The position numbers and the translations under genes are program-made. From Leucobacter sp. L43 (lineage in GTDB: Bacteria > Actinomycetota > Actinomycetes > Actinomycetales > Microbacteriaceae), in NCBI RefSeq assembly GCF_016597785.1, contig NZ_JAENJG010000002.1, positions 1 to 64,000 of the forward strand: a stretch of 64,000 bases of DNA, in the 5' to 3' direction. Position 1 is the stretch's first letter. Every line of letters starts with the position of its first letter. The notes below the pieces were generated by a model, which worked only from the letters and a program-made list of their open reading frames with translations, was not told the DNA's origin and searched no databases. Below, piece by piece: positions 29,463-38,863 of this stretch.

Positions 29463-31144
29463 TGAGCGAGCAGAATCCCGGAACGGGCGCCGAGCACGAA
29501 GGCGCGGCGCGGCCGGAGTCCGAGTTTGACGGAGCCGAGTTCGACGGCCCCGAGGTCATGCAGGTGAACCCCGATGGCAGCCAGGTCGCCGCGGCCCCCG
29601 AGTACGATGAGGCCGAGACCTACGCCGCGACGGTGAACGATGCCCCCGTGCACGCCGCCGGCGACGGTGAGGTCGTCTTCGGCGAGGGCTTCGACGCGAG
29701 CGTCACCGACGAGGAGCGCCTGCGCGCCATGCGCTCGAACCTCGAAGGCTTCGACCTCGAAGACGACGATGTCGCGATCATCAGCGATGACGGCGAGTTC
29801 CTCGGCTTCCGTGAGCCCGTCTCCGAAGCGCTGCCGGTCGTCGCGATCGTCGGCCGCCCCAACGTCGGCAAGTCGGCGCTCGTGAACCGCATCCTCGGCC
29901 GCCGCGAGGCCGTCGTCGAGGACGTGCCGGGCGTCACCCGCGACCGCGTCACCTACCAGGCCGAGTGGGGCGGCACCCGCTTCAGTCTCGTCGACACCGG
30001 CGGCTGGGAACCCGACGCGAAGGGCATCGACGCGTCGGTCGCGCTCCAGGCCGAGGTCGCGATCGAGCTCTGCGACGTCGTCATGTTCGTCGTCGACTCC
30101 CGCGTCGGACCGACGGCCACGGACGAGCGCGTCGTGCAGCTGCTGCGCCGCACGCACAAGCCCGTCTTCCTCGTCGCCAACAAGGTCGACGACGCCGTGC
30201 TCGAGGCCGAGGCCGCCCAGCTGTGGTCGCTCGGACTGGGTGAGCCGAACGCCGTCTCGGCGCTGCACGGCCGCGGCGTCGCCGACCTGCTCGACGCGGT
30301 CGTCGAAGCACTGCCCGAAGAGTCGGCCGTCGCACAGCCGAAGATGCTCGGGCCGCGCCGCGTCGCACTGCTCGGTCGCCCCAACGTCGGCAAGTCGAGC
30401 CTGCTCAACAAGGCGGCCGGCGAGGAGCGCGCAGTCGTCAGCGACATCGCGGGCACCACGCGCGACCCGGTCGACGAGCAGGTCGAGATCGCCGGTCGGG
30501 TGTGGACGTTCGTCGACACCGCAGGCATCCGCCGCCGCGTGCACCTGCAGAAGGGCGCCGACTTCTACGCATCGCTGCGCACCGCCGCTGCGCTCGAGAA
30601 GGCCGAGGTCGCGGTCGTGCTCATCGACGTGACGCAGGAGATCTCCGACCAGGATCTGCGCATCATCGACCTCGTGCTCGAGTCGGGGCGCGCACTCGTG
30701 CTCGCCTTCAACAAGTGGGACATGCTCGACGACGACCGTCGCCGGTACCTCGAACGCGAGATCGAGCAGGATCTCGCGCACGTCGACTGGGCGCCGCGCG
30801 TCAACATCTCGGCGCGCACCGGGCGTCACCTCGAGAAACTCGTTCCGGCGCTCGAGACGGCGCTCGAGTCGTGGGACACGCGCATTCCGACGGGCAAGTT
30901 CAACGCCTTCGTCGCCGAGCTCGTGCAGGAGCACCCGCACCCGCTCCGCAGCGGCAAGCAGCCGCGCATCCTGTTCGGCACGCAGGTGCAGAACCGTCCG
31001 CCGACATTCGTGCTCTTCACGTCGGGCTTCCTGGACCCGCAGTACCGCCGCTTCATCCAGCGCCGCCTGCGCGAGCGCTACGGCTTCGACGGCAGCCCCA
31101 TCGTGATCAACATGCGCATCCGCGAAAGGCGCCCGCGCCCGTAG
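29459..31144 (+). CDS. der: Ribosome biogenesis GTPase Der (EngA)
   Basis: A 561-residue protein with two tandem GTPase domains. The first has [16 protein letters not shown] (G1), [10 protein letters not shown] (G2), DTGGW (G3) and NKVDD (G4). The second has [42 protein letters not shown] and [11 protein letters not shown]-terminal KH-like domain ends the protein ([19 protein letters not shown]). It takes part in 50S subunit maturation. An acidic N-terminal extension of about 120 residues precedes the first domain, as in other actinobacterial Der proteins. Confidence 0.97.
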   Translation: MMSEQNPGTGAEHEGAARPESEFDGAEFDGPEVMQVNPDGSQVAAAPEYDEAETYAATVNDAPVHAAGDGEVVFGEGFDASVTDEERLRAMRSNLEGFDLEDDDVAIISDDGEFLGFREPVSEALPVVAIVGRPNVGKSALVNRILGRREAVVEDVPGVTRDRVTYQAEWGGTRFSLVDTGGWEPDAKGIDASVALQAEVAIELCDVVMFVVDSRVGPTATDERVVQLLRRTHKPVFLVANKVDDAVLEAEAAQLWSLGLGEPNAVSALHGRGVADLLDAVVEALPEESAVAQPKMLGPRRVALLGRPNVGKSSLLNKAAGEERAVVSDIAGTTRDPVDEQVEIAGRVWTFVDTAGIRRRVHLQKGADFYASLRTAAALEKAEVAVVLIDVTQEISDQDLRIIDLVLESGRALVLAFNKWDMLDDDRRRYLEREIEQDLAHVDWAPRVNISARTGRHLEKLVPALETALESWDTRIPTGKFNAFVAELVQEHPHPLRSGKQPRILFGTQVQNRPPTFVLFTSGFLDPQYRRFIQRRLRERYGFDGSPIVINMRIRERRPRP

Positions 31145-31189
31145 GGGTGGGCGCCGCAGGAACGGCGATTTCCGGAGAACGGAGCCAGA

Positions 31190-31672
31190 GTGACTACTGC
31201 TGCAGGCCAGATCAGTCCGCTGCGCTCATCGGAGATCCCGGCGGCCACCGCTCTGTGGGATGCGTGCGGTCTCACGCGTCCATGGAATGATCCGATCTCC
31301 GACGCCGAGCGGGCCCTGGGCGGAGCGACCTCCACAGTTCTCGCTGGGCGGTCTGACTCCGGCGAGGTCGTGGCGACCGTCATGGTCGGAGTCGATGGGC
31401 ACCGAGGCTGGGTGTATTACCTGGCGGTGTCGCCGGCCAGGCAGCGGCAGGGCTGGGGGCGGCGCCTGATGGCGGCTGCCGAGGCGTGGCTGCAGGAGCA
31501 TGGCGCCCCGAAAGTGCAGCTCATGGTCCGATCCGGCAATGCGGCCATTCTCGGGTTCTACGATGCGCTGGGGTACTCCGATCAGCAGACGGTGGTGCTC
31601 GGCAAATTCCTGGACCCGCAGCTCGAGCGGATGAAGCGTCTCGAGGAGCAGCGTTCAGCCACGGGGCGGTAG
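31190..31672 (+). CDS. GNAT family acetyltransferase, YpeA-like
   Basis: A 160-residue GNAT protein. The acetyl-CoA loop is VSPARQRQGWGRRLMAAAEA (about residue 82), after the strand GWVYYLAV; the C-terminal part (VQLMVRSGNAAILGFYDALG) resembles E. coli YpeA. The GTG start at 31190 has GGAG six bases upstream. The acceptor substrate is unknown. It follows der by 45 bases, so it may be read from the same transcript. Confidence 0.88.
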   Translation: MTTAAGQISPLRSSEIPAATALWDACGLTRPWNDPISDAERALGGATSTVLAGRSDSGEVVATVMVGVDGHRGWVYYLAVSPARQRQGWGRRLMAAAEAWLQEHGAPKVQLMVRSGNAAILGFYDALGYSDQQTVVLGKFLDPQLERMKRLEEQRSATGR

Positions 31673-31681
31673 CCTCTGAGC

Positions 31682-32584
31682 ATGTCGGCACCAGGGCGCT
31701 CCGGAGAGGATTTCGGCGACGCTTCACCGCAGCGCCGGCTGACCCCGCTCGAGCGGACGATCGACCGCGCGGCGCACCGCCTCCTCGCAGGCAAGCCCGC
31801 GACGGGCGCCCGGGCGGTGCTCATCGAGGCCGCAGTGTTCCTGCTCAAGCAGGCGTGGGCGTGCATCTTCGGCGCGCTGATGCTCGTGGTGATCGTCGCC
31901 GCGCGCCTCTGGTACCCCGACGACGCCGGCCTCGCCCGGAATGACGCGATGACGATCGCGGCCGTGGCGATCCAGATCGGCATGCTGGTGTTCCGCCTCG
32001 AGAGCGGCCGCGAACTCTGGGTGATCGTGCTCTTCCACATCACGGGAACGGTGATGGAGCTGTTCAAGACCGATGTCGGATCATGGGCGTACGCCGCCGA
32101 CGGGGTGCTGAGGATCGGCGCCGTGCCGCTGTTCAGCGGCTTCATGTACGCGGCCGTCGGCTCGTACATGGTGCGCGTGTACCGGCTGCACGACCTGCGC
32201 TTCACGCGGTATCCGCCGATCTGGGCGACCACCGTCGTCGCGGCCGCGATCTACGCGAACTTCTTCACGCACCACTACATCTTCGACGCCCGGTGGATCC
32301 TGCTCGCCAGCGTCGTGCTGCTCTGGGCCCCGACCGTGATGCACTTCCGCATCTGGCGGGCGACGCTCAAGGTGCCGCTCCTGCTGATCTTCGTCGGGGT
32401 CGCGCTGTTCATCTGGATCGCCGAGAACATCGCCACCCTCTCGGGTGCCTGGCTGTACCCGAGTCAGACCGACGGGTGGGAGCTCGTCTCCGGCCAGAAG
32501 ATCGTCTCGTGGTTCCTGCTGATGATCATCTCGGTGGTCATGGTCACCTGGGTGTACCGGCCGAAGCGTCCTGAGGTCGCGTAG
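31682..32584 (+). CDS. DUF817 family membrane protein
   Basis: A 300-residue membrane protein with about eight predicted segments. The family signature stretch reads VIVLFHITGTVMELFKTDVG, followed by SWAYAADGVLRIGAVPLFSGFMYAAVGSYM; this matches DUF817 (B. subtilis YoaT). The function is unknown in the family. A TAGCCT box six bases before the ATG suggests a leaderless start overlapping the stop of the acetyltransferase gene. Confidence 0.88.
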   Translation: MSAPGRSGEDFGDASPQRRLTPLERTIDRAAHRLLAGKPATGARAVLIEAAVFLLKQAWACIFGALMLVVIVAARLWYPDDAGLARNDAMTIAAVAIQIGMLVFRLESGRELWVIVLFHITGTVMELFKTDVGSWAYAADGVLRIGAVPLFSGFMYAAVGSYMVRVYRLHDLRFTRYPPIWATTVVAAAIYANFFTHHYIFDARWILLASVVLLWAPTVMHFRIWRATLKVPLLLIFVGVALFIWIAENIATLSGAWLYPSQTDGWELVSGQKIVSWFLLMIISVVMVTWVYRPKRPEVA

Positions 32585-32675
32585 CCAGCGTCACCCGGCA
32601 AGTCTCTCGCGAACAGCTTCTGGCGAACGGCTTCTGGCGGCCCGTCTCTCGCCACCGCGCCTCGCAGCCGGTCGC

Positions 32676-33083
32676 TTACGCCGCGAAGACGAGCGCGAGT
32701 GCACCGAATCCGAAGACCGCGACTGCGACGATGCCGGCGAGCACCCAGAGTGCGAGCATGACCGCGTTCAGCCAGACGCCCCAGAGTGCGAGGGCGCGAT
32801 CCTGCGTGCCGCGGCGCAGCGCGAGGATGCCGAAGACGAGGCCGGTGATGGGGGCGAAGAACGTCCAGCCGCTGACCACCGAGGCGATGCCGAGCACGAA
32901 GCTCGTGATCGAGAAGGCGCGGGAGTGCTCGTTGATGGTCACCGGGCCGCTCGGGAACGGTTCGGATCCGTTCGACGCGGCGCTGCTCGCCGCGAGGGGC
33001 GTCGTGTCGGTGACGAGCGGGTACGTCGGTGCCGTGCTGGACTCGGACGCGACGGTGGTCTCGGGGGTGATGGTGGCGCTCAT
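32676..33083 (-). CDS. DUF4190 domain-containing membrane protein
   Basis: A 135-residue protein with a polar N-terminal tail of about 60 residues and two to three membrane segments. The DUF4190 pattern is visible: AFSITSFVLGIASVVSG, a PITGLVFGILALRR turn, and a final hydrophobic helix. The function is not known. The ATG at 33083 has AGGAG at a proper distance on the minus strand, and the upstream in-frame sequence is not like the family. Confidence 0.8.
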   Translation of the reverse strand: MSATITPETTVASESSTAPTYPLVTDTTPLAASSAASNGSEPFPSGPVTINEHSRAFSITSFVLGIASVVSGWTFFAPITGLVFGILALRRGTQDRALALWGVWLNAVMLALWVLAGIVAVAVFGFGALALVFAA

Positions 33084-33301
33084 GGCGGCTCCTCTCGTGG
33101 GCGGCGAACCGGGTGTTCGTCCGTGATACCTCAACGGTAGGTCGGAGCGGGGTACCGCCACATCCGCCCCGAGTATCGCGCGCGTAAGACCCCGGTACCG
33201 TGTCGAGCGGCACCGGGGTCAGGGGCGGGTCAGGGTCGGGTCAGGGGTCGCACCGGGGTTCTCCCCGGGTTGCACTCCGGGGGAGCGCTCAGGGATCGAA
33301 C

Positions 33302-34855
33302 TCAGTGCGAGGCCTGCGACACGTCGGTGCCCTTGGGGGTCATCACGAACACGGCCACCGCGACGGCGAACATGACGAGGCCGCCGGCGATCCCGGTGGT
33401 CTGCATCGAGTGGGTGAAGGCGACGCCGGCCTGCTGGGCGAGCTCGGGGAGGCGCAGCTCGTCGGCGATGGAGACCGCGGCGCCGAGCGATTCCTCGGCC
33501 TGGCCCGCGAGTGCGCGATCCACGCCCTGCAGCGCACCCGATGCGATGAACTCGGCCCGGTAGAGGAGTGCCGAGACGCTGCCGAGAATCGCGACGCCGA
33601 GCACGGCGCCCAGCTCGTACGAGGTCTCCTCGATGGCGCCGGCGTTGCCGGCCTTCTCCTCGGGGGATCCGTGCATGATCATCGCCGAGGCGATCGCGAG
33701 CGAGCCGGTGCCGGCGCCCACGAAGCAGAGCGCGATGATCACGGTGAGGGTGGTGAGCGTTCCCGGCTGCAGGCCGATGATGAGCATGCCGACACCCGCG
33801 AAGCCGAGACCGCCGGCGAGCACGGAGCGCGCCCCGATGCGGCGAGCCAGCGCCGGGGCCGCGAGCGAGGCGAGCGCGCCGGTGATCGCGATCGGGAAGA
33901 GGCGGATGCCCGCTTCGACCGGGGACGCGCCGTCGACGAGCTGCAGCCACTGGGCGATGAGCAGGAGTGCGGCGATCATCGCGAACGTCGAGCCGAGGGC
34001 CGCGATGGCGCCCGCCGAGAAGACGCGGTTGCGGAAGAGGCTGAGGTCGAGAAGCGGCGACGCACTGCGCAGGCAGCGCACCACGAACCAGGCGAGCAGG
34101 GCGGCACCGGCGGCGAACGCGACGAGCGCCTCGGGCACGAGCAGGCTCGCCTCCTTGCCGAACGTCTTGATCGCCCAGACGAGCAGCGTCATGCCGACGA
34201 GAGAGAGCGCTGCGGCGAGGAAGTCCCAGCGGCCCGTGTGTGCGACGCGCGACTCGGGGAGGATCGCGATGCCAGCGATCACGCCGACGAGCATGAGCGG
34301 CACGTTCACGAGGAACGCCGCGTGCCACGAGAAGTACTCGAGCAGCAGCCCGCCGAGCAGCGGGCCGACCGCGGCGCCGAGGCCGGAGACGGCGGCCCAG
34401 ATCGCGAGGGCGGTGGCGCGCTCGCGGGGGTCGGTGAAGATGACGCGGATGAGCGAGAGGGTGATCGGCATGATCATCGCGCCGCCGATGCCGAGGATCG
34501 CGCGGATCGCGATGACGGACTCGGCGTTGGTCGCGAACAGTACGAGCAGCGACGCCGCTCCGAAGATCGAGTAGCCGAGCAGCAGCATGCGCTTGCGGCC
34601 CCAGCGGTCGGCGATGGCCGCGAACGAGACGAGCAGGCCTGCGAGGACGAGCGAGTAGACGTCGATGATCCAGAGCTGCTGGTCGGAGGTCGGGTGCAGC
34701 TCGGCCGCCATCTCGGGCAGCGCGATGTTGAGGATCGTCATATCCATCGTGATGACGAGCAGGCTCGCGGTGAGCACGCTGAGTGCGGCCCAGCGGCGGG
34801 CCTTGCTGAGCGGGGCGAACTTCGGTGCGGTGCGCTGGTCGGACATGGTGGTCAC
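33302..34855 (-). CDS. MFS exporter, DHA2 (14-helix) family
   Basis: A 517-residue multidrug-type exporter with 14 predicted membrane segments. DHA2 motifs are visible: motif D1 LLVITMDMTILNIALPEMA near the start, motif A WGRKRMLL after helix 2, and motif C-like GLGAAVGPLLGGLLLEYFSW. Related to QacA and LfrA-type pumps, so export of cationic or hydrophobic compounds is likely. A GTG at 34855 is preferred because GAGGAA lies five bases upstream; the ATG at 34846 has no good site. The TetR regulator gene lies just upstream on the same strand, 53 bases away. Confidence 0.9.
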   Translation of the reverse strand: MTTMSDQRTAPKFAPLSKARRWAALSVLTASLLVITMDMTILNIALPEMAAELHPTSDQQLWIIDVYSLVLAGLLVSFAAIADRWGRKRMLLLGYSIFGAASLLVLFATNAESVIAIRAILGIGGAMIMPITLSLIRVIFTDPRERATALAIWAAVSGLGAAVGPLLGGLLLEYFSWHAAFLVNVPLMLVGVIAGIAILPESRVAHTGRWDFLAAALSLVGMTLLVWAIKTFGKEASLLVPEALVAFAAGAALLAWFVVRCLRSASPLLDLSLFRNRVFSAGAIAALGSTFAMIAALLLIAQWLQLVDGASPVEAGIRLFPIAITGALASLAAPALARRIGARSVLAGGLGFAGVGMLIIGLQPGTLTTLTVIIALCFVGAGTGSLAIASAMIMHGSPEEKAGNAGAIEETSYELGAVLGVAILGSVSALLYRAEFIASGALQGVDRALAGQAEESLGAAVSIADELRLPELAQQAGVAFTHSMQTTGIAGGLVMFAVAVAVFVMTPKGTDVSQASH

Positions 34856-34908
34856 GGTCTTTCCTCGGGTCTGTGTTCGGTGTGGCGTGCGGTGCGGGGG
34901 GAGCGGAG

Positions 34909-35517
34909 CTACGAGTTCGCGGATCCAGGCACCGGCATCGTCATGAGCGCTCGCATGATGCGCGTGAGCTCGTCGCGGCCGAGCGGGGTGCCGGTGAGCC
35001 CGGCGTGCATCGTGGCCCCGTCCATGAGCACCGCGAGGGCGACGGCCCGCTCTTCGCCGATCTGCGGCGAGAGCCGCTCGACGAGGCGCTCGGGCCAGCG
35101 CAGTGCGAGCGCGCGCAGTCGGGCGTCGGTCATGCCGCTCGTCATGAGCGCGATGTCGGCGTGCACCGTGCGCGGGTCTTCGAGGTAGGCGAGCATCTCG
35201 CCGATGATGGGCTCGGGGCGCTCGACCATCGTCGCGACGAACGGCTCGAGCCGCGCGATCGATTCGTCGATCTCTTCGGCGAGCTGCTGCAGGGCGCACT
35301 CGCGCAGGTCGTCGATGGAGCTGAAGTACTGGGTGGTCGAGCCGAGCGGCACGGAGGCGCGCTTCGCGACGGCGCGGTGCGTGAGGGCGGAGTGCCCCTG
35401 TTCCACGATGATCTCGGTCGCGGCCGCGAGGATCGCGAGGCGTCGTCCCTCCGGATCCCGACGGCGGGGAGCGGGCGGGCCAGCGGGTTCGGCTGCAGGT
35501 TCGTGCAAGTGCGACAT
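34909..35517 (-). CDS. TetR family transcriptional regulator
   Basis: A 202-residue repressor. The N-terminal DNA-binding domain shows AILAAATEIIVEQGHSALTH, RAVAKRASVPLGSTTQYFSS, the standard TetR helix-turn-helix. The C-terminal ligand domain is helical with no closer family recognisable. AGGAG precedes the ATG. It heads the operon with the DHA2 exporter and probably represses it until a substrate binds; a palindromic site lies 64 bases upstream of its start. Confidence 0.9.
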   Translation of the reverse strand: MSHLHEPAAEPAGPPAPRRRDPEGRRLAILAAATEIIVEQGHSALTHRAVAKRASVPLGSTTQYFSSIDDLRECALQQLAEEIDESIARLEPFVATMVERPEPIIGEMLAYLEDPRTVHADIALMTSGMTDARLRALALRWPERLVERLSPQIGEERAVALAVLMDGATMHAGLTGTPLGRDELTRIMRALMTMPVPGSANS

Positions 35518-35580
35518 GGCGGCTCCTTTCGTGGACGCGGGGGACGGCGGGTACCGGCGGTGGACGCCGCGGAATCTTAC

Positions 35581-35608
35581 TGTACATGTGTACATGTACT
35601 TTTGTACA
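35581..35608. promoter_or_regulatory. Candidate TetR operator
   Basis: This A/T-rich stretch contains three TGTACA hexamers within 28 bases (35581-35586, 35589-35594 and 35603-35608) and the near-palindrome TACATGTGTACATGTA. It lies in the 222-base gap between the divergent TetR gene and the RraA-like gene, where such operators usually overlap the promoter. Confidence 0.6.
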
Positions 35609-35739
35609 GGAGTGATTTCGGGGTCGGATTGCGAACCATTGCCAACCCCCTGCCAATGTCGCAGGTTGCAGGTAACGTGAATGATGCAGGTCGGCACGCT
35701 GTCGACCGGCCCGGAGACGGGCACGAGGGGAGTAACGAG

Positions 35740-36210
35740 ATGGCGCAGATCAGTACGGCCGACCTCTACGACGAACGCGGCAGCGAGCTGCGATCGGTGT
35801 CGCTGCAGTTTCAGAACATCGGCGGCATGACCGGCTTCACCGGGCCGGTGCGCACGGTGCAGTGCTTCCAAGACAACTCGCTCATCAGGCAGACGCTCTC
35901 GAGCGACGGGCACGGCGCAGTGCTCGTCATCGACGGGGCGGGGTCGCTCGAGACCGCACTCGTCGGCGACCAGATCGCTGAGCTCGCCTGCGACAACGGC
36001 TGGGCGGGGCTCATCGTGAACGGCGCCATCCGCGATCGCGTGGCGATCGGCACCCTGCCCTTCGGCGTGAAGGCACTGGGGTCGAACCCGGCGAAGTCGA
36101 CCAAGACCGGTGCCGGCGAAGTCGACGTGCCCGTCGAGATCGCTGGCGTGACGTTCCGCCCCGGCGCAACGGTGTGGTGCGACGACGACGGGATTCTGGT
36201 CGAGCCCTGA
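35740..36210 (+). CDS. rraA: RraA family protein
   Basis: A 156-residue protein of the RraA/HMG aldolase fold. The family signature is seen in GFTGPVRTVQCFQDNSLIRQ, LVIDGAGSLETALVGDQIAE, NGWAGLIVNGAIRDR and ALGSNPAKSTKTGAGEVDVP. In E. coli RraA inhibits RNase E; actinobacterial relatives may instead be 4-hydroxy-4-methyl-2-oxoglutarate aldolases, whose GxRD-type motif is here NGAIRD. The ATG follows GAGGGGAG. It is divergent from the TetR-exporter operon. Confidence 0.9.
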   Translation: MAQISTADLYDERGSELRSVSLQFQNIGGMTGFTGPVRTVQCFQDNSLIRQTLSSDGHGAVLVIDGAGSLETALVGDQIAELACDNGWAGLIVNGAIRDRVAIGTLPFGVKALGSNPAKSTKTGAGEVDVPVEIAGVTFRPGATVWCDDDGILVEP

Positions 36211-36235
36211 CCCCGACCGTGCCTCACCGGTCGCT

Positions 36236-36261
36236 GCCCGGCACGCTCACACCTGCCGGGC
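36236..36261 (+). terminator. Hairpin after the RraA-like gene
   Basis: A perfect 8-bp stem, GCCCGGCA (36236-36243) with TGCCGGGC (36254-36261), and a 10-base loop lie 25 bases after the stop. No T tract follows, so termination efficiency is unclear. Confidence 0.45.
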
Positions 36262-36280
36262 GGCGAACGCGGTTGAGCAA

Positions 36281-36286
36281 TAAGAT
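36281..36286 (+). promoter_or_regulatory. -10 box of the lysoplasmalogenase gene
   Basis: TAAGAT ends six bases before the ATG at 36293; there is no ribosome site, consistent with a leaderless mRNA. Confidence 0.5.
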
Positions 36287-36292
36287 GCGAGT

Positions 36293-37030
36293 ATGACCGA
36301 GCGCTTCCGAGCACTGCTCCCGTTCGTGCCGTACCTCGCGGTGTCGCTCGCGCACGTCATCGCCTGCTTCGGGGAGTACGCGTTCGAGGGATGGACGAAG
36401 CTGCTGCTCATGCCAGCGCTCGCCGCCGGAGTGATCGCGTCGGCCGTGCTCGTGCCCGAGCTGCGCCTGCGCCCCACACCCGTCGGCGCGCTCGCGCTGC
36501 TGCTCGCAGCGATCACGTTCTCGTGGCTCGGCGACGGCGCGGCAACGTTCTTCCCGATGTTCGAGAGCGAGATCCCGATGATGCTCGCGTGCTTCGGCGT
36601 CGCGCACATCGCGTACATCGTGCTGCTGTGGCGTACGCGCGGCATCGCGAAACGGCGCCTGCCCGCGTGGAGCCTCGTCTACGTGCTCGCGTACCTCGTG
36701 CTCCTCGCGCTGCTGCTGCCGCACACGAAGTCGCTGTCGATCCCGGTGATGGCGTACGGGCTCGTACTCGTCGCCACCGCGGCACTTGCGACCCGGTGCG
36801 GCGCGGTCATCGCGTGGGGCGGCGCGTTCTTCCTGCTCTCCGACGCGATCCTCGCCTTTCGGCTCTTCGTGCCCGGCAGCACCACGTGGACGAGCGGCGT
36901 CGTGATGCTCACCTACACCCTCGGCCAGGGGCTGCTCGCCTACGGCATCGTCGCCGCACTGCGCAAACGCGCGGATCGGGGCGAGGCGGGACCCGCTACT
37001 CCTCCGGCAGGATCTTCAGCAGCTTCTTAA
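36293..37030 (+). CDS. Lysoplasmalogenase (YhhN/TMEM86 family)
   Basis: A 245-residue membrane protein with seven to eight helices. The YhhN signatures are WTKLLLMPALAAGVI in the first third, the acidic FSWLGDGAATFFP and, late, FLLSDAILAFRLF with the aspartate conserved in the family. TMEM86B hydrolyses the vinyl ether bond of lysoplasmalogens; bacterial activity has been shown for some members. The last 30 residues are hydrophilic. The 3' end overlaps the convergent NUDIX gene by 35 bases. Confidence 0.88.
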   Translation: MTERFRALLPFVPYLAVSLAHVIACFGEYAFEGWTKLLLMPALAAGVIASAVLVPELRLRPTPVGALALLLAAITFSWLGDGAATFFPMFESEIPMMLACFGVAHIAYIVLLWRTRGIAKRRLPAWSLVYVLAYLVLLALLLPHTKSLSIPVMAYGLVLVATAALATRCGAVIAWGGAFFLLSDAILAFRLFVPGSTTWTSGVVMLTYTLGQGLLAYGIVAALRKRADRGEAGPATPPAGSSAAS

Positions 37031-37892
37031 CGCCGCGAATCGTCGTCGCGCCCGCGGCGCCCACGCGCACGCGCAGCTCGGCGTCGCTGGTGACGACGGT
37101 GGTGATCGATCCGCTCGCGCTCAGCGCCTCGACGGCGCTCACGATCGTGTCGTCGCCGGTCTCGGGGGCGCTCAGCACGCGGATCCGGTCGGTGCTGTCG
37201 ATGCCGCGCGCGTTGCCCTCGACCACGACGATCCAGTCGGGGTAGACGCGGTCGAGACCCGGCACGCGGGGCTCGGCGAGGTCGAGGAACCCGGCGCGCA
37301 CCCCGTTCGACGTTTCGAGGTACGCGTGCAGCCGGTCGCGGAGGCGCTCTGCGGCGCCGCGGCGATCCTTCCACCACCCGTTGGGTACGCTGCCGATGAC
37401 GTTCGCAGCATCGACGATGACGGTCGGAGGCGGCCCGAGCAGCGGGCGCAGCAGCGGCCAGCTCGCGGCGAAGGCGGGGTGCAGGGGGAGTGCTTCGACG
37501 TGGTCGAGCGGCACCCAGGCGAGGGCGTGGCTCTCGGGGTCCGTGATCTCGGGCTCGAACTGGGCGACGACGTCGGCGACGAGCGTCGTGTACGTCCAGC
37601 CGCCGCGGTCGAGCACGTGGGTGTAGCGCGGGCGCACCGAGTCGTCGGGCACGCCCGCCTCCTCCTGCGCCTCGCGGATCGCTCCGTCGTTCGCCGACTC
37701 GCCCTCGTGGCGGGCGCCGCCCGGGATGCCCCAGGTGTCGCCGTGGTCGCTCCAGGTGACGCGGTGCTGCAGCAGGATCGCGTCGCGGGCGTGGTCGAAG
37801 GCGAGCAGCCCGGCGGCGCCGAAGCGGCCCCAGTAGCGCCCGCCATCGCCCGCCTCGATCCAGGCGTCTCCGGTGTCTCGCAGGTCGCTCAT
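36996..37892 (-). CDS. NUDIX hydrolase fused to an NYN/PIN-like domain
   Basis: A 298-residue protein with two domains. Residues about 15-160 are a NUDIX domain with a canonical box (GGARHEGE...REAQEEAGV). Residues about 165-298 begin PPTVIVDAANVIGSVPNGWW and continue with SAETGDD-like and TVVTSDAELRVRVG segments; this pattern of an N-terminal VDAANV strand, a middle acidic cluster and a TSDAELR strand resembles NYN/PIN-type RNases. The substrate is unknown. The ATG at 37892 is chosen because the upstream frame is compositionally odd. Its end overlaps the lysoplasmalogenase gene. Confidence 0.82.
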   Translation of the reverse strand: MSDLRDTGDAWIEAGDGGRYWGRFGAAGLLAFDHARDAILLQHRVTWSDHGDTWGIPGGARHEGESANDGAIREAQEEAGVPDDSVRPRYTHVLDRGGWTYTTLVADVVAQFEPEITDPESHALAWVPLDHVEALPLHPAFAASWPLLRPLLGPPPTVIVDAANVIGSVPNGWWKDRRGAAERLRDRLHAYLETSNGVRAGFLDLAEPRVPGLDRVYPDWIVVVEGNARGIDSTDRIRVLSAPETGDDTIVSAVEALSASGSITTVVTSDAELRVRVGAAGATTIRGVKKLLKILPEE

Positions 37893-38070
37893 GGTCTCAG
37901 CGTATCTGCCGCGGGGCTTCGTGTGCGCGTTTGTGATGCCTCCTGGCGCGGGAATGCGGGGGTGGTGTATCGGTGTTGTGCTGGGAGTCGGGCGGTTTGT
38001 TGCCGCACCGTGCTGCGTGTGCTTGAGTGCGCGCGCTGTTTCGCCTGTTCTGGGATTCCAAGGAGGATTC

Positions 38071-38526
38071 ATGTCGACCGATGTCGAGCCCTACGCCGCT
38101 GCCGCCGCCGATGCCGCCTCGCGGGGGCTTGCTGTTTCGTTCATCCCGCGCACGCCGGGGGAGCGGCCCGCGCTGGTCGAGGGCGTCGAGCTCGTGAAGA
38201 CGATCGTGGTGCAGACGAAGGATCGCTTCGTGCTCGTGCTCACCCCCGTCGACGCGCAGTTCTCGTGGGCGAAGCTGCGGGCGCACCTCGGCGTCAACAA
38301 GCTGTCGCTGCCTGATGCGGATGGTGCGTTCGCGGCGACCGGGTATGTGCGGGGGACTATTACGCCGCTGGGAGCTGCGGGATCGTGGCCTGTCGTTGTC
38401 GATGCGCGATTGGCCGGGCGGCGGATCGCGATCGGGTCTGGGAGTGCTGAGTTTGGGGCGCTGGTGTTGGCCGATGAGCTGGTGGCTGCGTATTCTGCTG
38501 CGGTGGTGGATCTCGCTGCTGAGTGA
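38071..38526 (+). CDS. YbaK/EbsC family protein (aminoacyl-tRNA deacylase-like)
   Basis: A 151-residue protein of the YbaK/ProX fold. Visible features are the strand KTIVVQTKDRFVLVLTPVDA with the conserved lysine-equivalent region, FSWAKLRAHLGVNKLSLPDA, and TGYVRGTITPLG, which is the family GG/PxG loop. Members deacylate mischarged tRNA such as Cys-tRNA(Pro). The ATG follows AGGAGG by four bases. It lies 170 bases before a tRNA-Pro gene, a suggestive but perhaps accidental neighbour. Codon use becomes less GC-rich toward its end. Confidence 0.85.
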   Translation: MSTDVEPYAAAAADAASRGLAVSFIPRTPGERPALVEGVELVKTIVVQTKDRFVLVLTPVDAQFSWAKLRAHLGVNKLSLPDADGAFAATGYVRGTITPLGAAGSWPVVVDARLAGRRIAIGSGSAEFGALVLADELVAAYSAAVVDLAAE

Positions 38527-38696
38527 GGGGTAGGTCTTTCCTTCTCGGCTCGCTCAGGGTTGGTGGCGCGCCCGGGTTTCTGCGGCACCGCCGCGATTTC
38601 CGGCCGTTGGTTCGATCCACCCTCTGAGTGTGGGTAATATAGAGGGGTTGCCTCGGCAGCGCAGGGCAGATTCTGGCCGGCGAAGCTGAAGAACAA

Positions 38697-38770
<74 letters not shown>

Positions 38771-38774
38771 CAGA

Positions 38775-38822
38775 AAAGCCCTGATGAGAAGCGATTTTCA
38801 TCAGGGCTTTCTTCGTTTTTTT
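38775..38822 (+). terminator. Terminator of tRNA-Pro
   Basis: A perfect 13-bp stem AAAGCCCTGATGA (38775-38787) with TCATCAGGGCTTT (38798-38810), a 10-base loop and a following CTTCGTTTTTTT tract, four bases after the tRNA. Confidence 0.9.
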
Positions 38823-38837
38823 GGGGCCGAATCCTGG

Positions 38838-38863
38838 TCATGTACCCGCAAATGTACCCGCAA
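38838..38863 (+). repeat. Left copy of 26-bp end repeat, probable integrase arm site
   Basis: The sequence is TC followed by two tandem copies of ATGTACCCGCAA. The same 26 bases occur at 63456-63481 near the other end, in the same orientation. Tandem 10-12-bp repeats close to the core are typical arm-type sites of tyrosine integrases. Confidence 0.65.
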
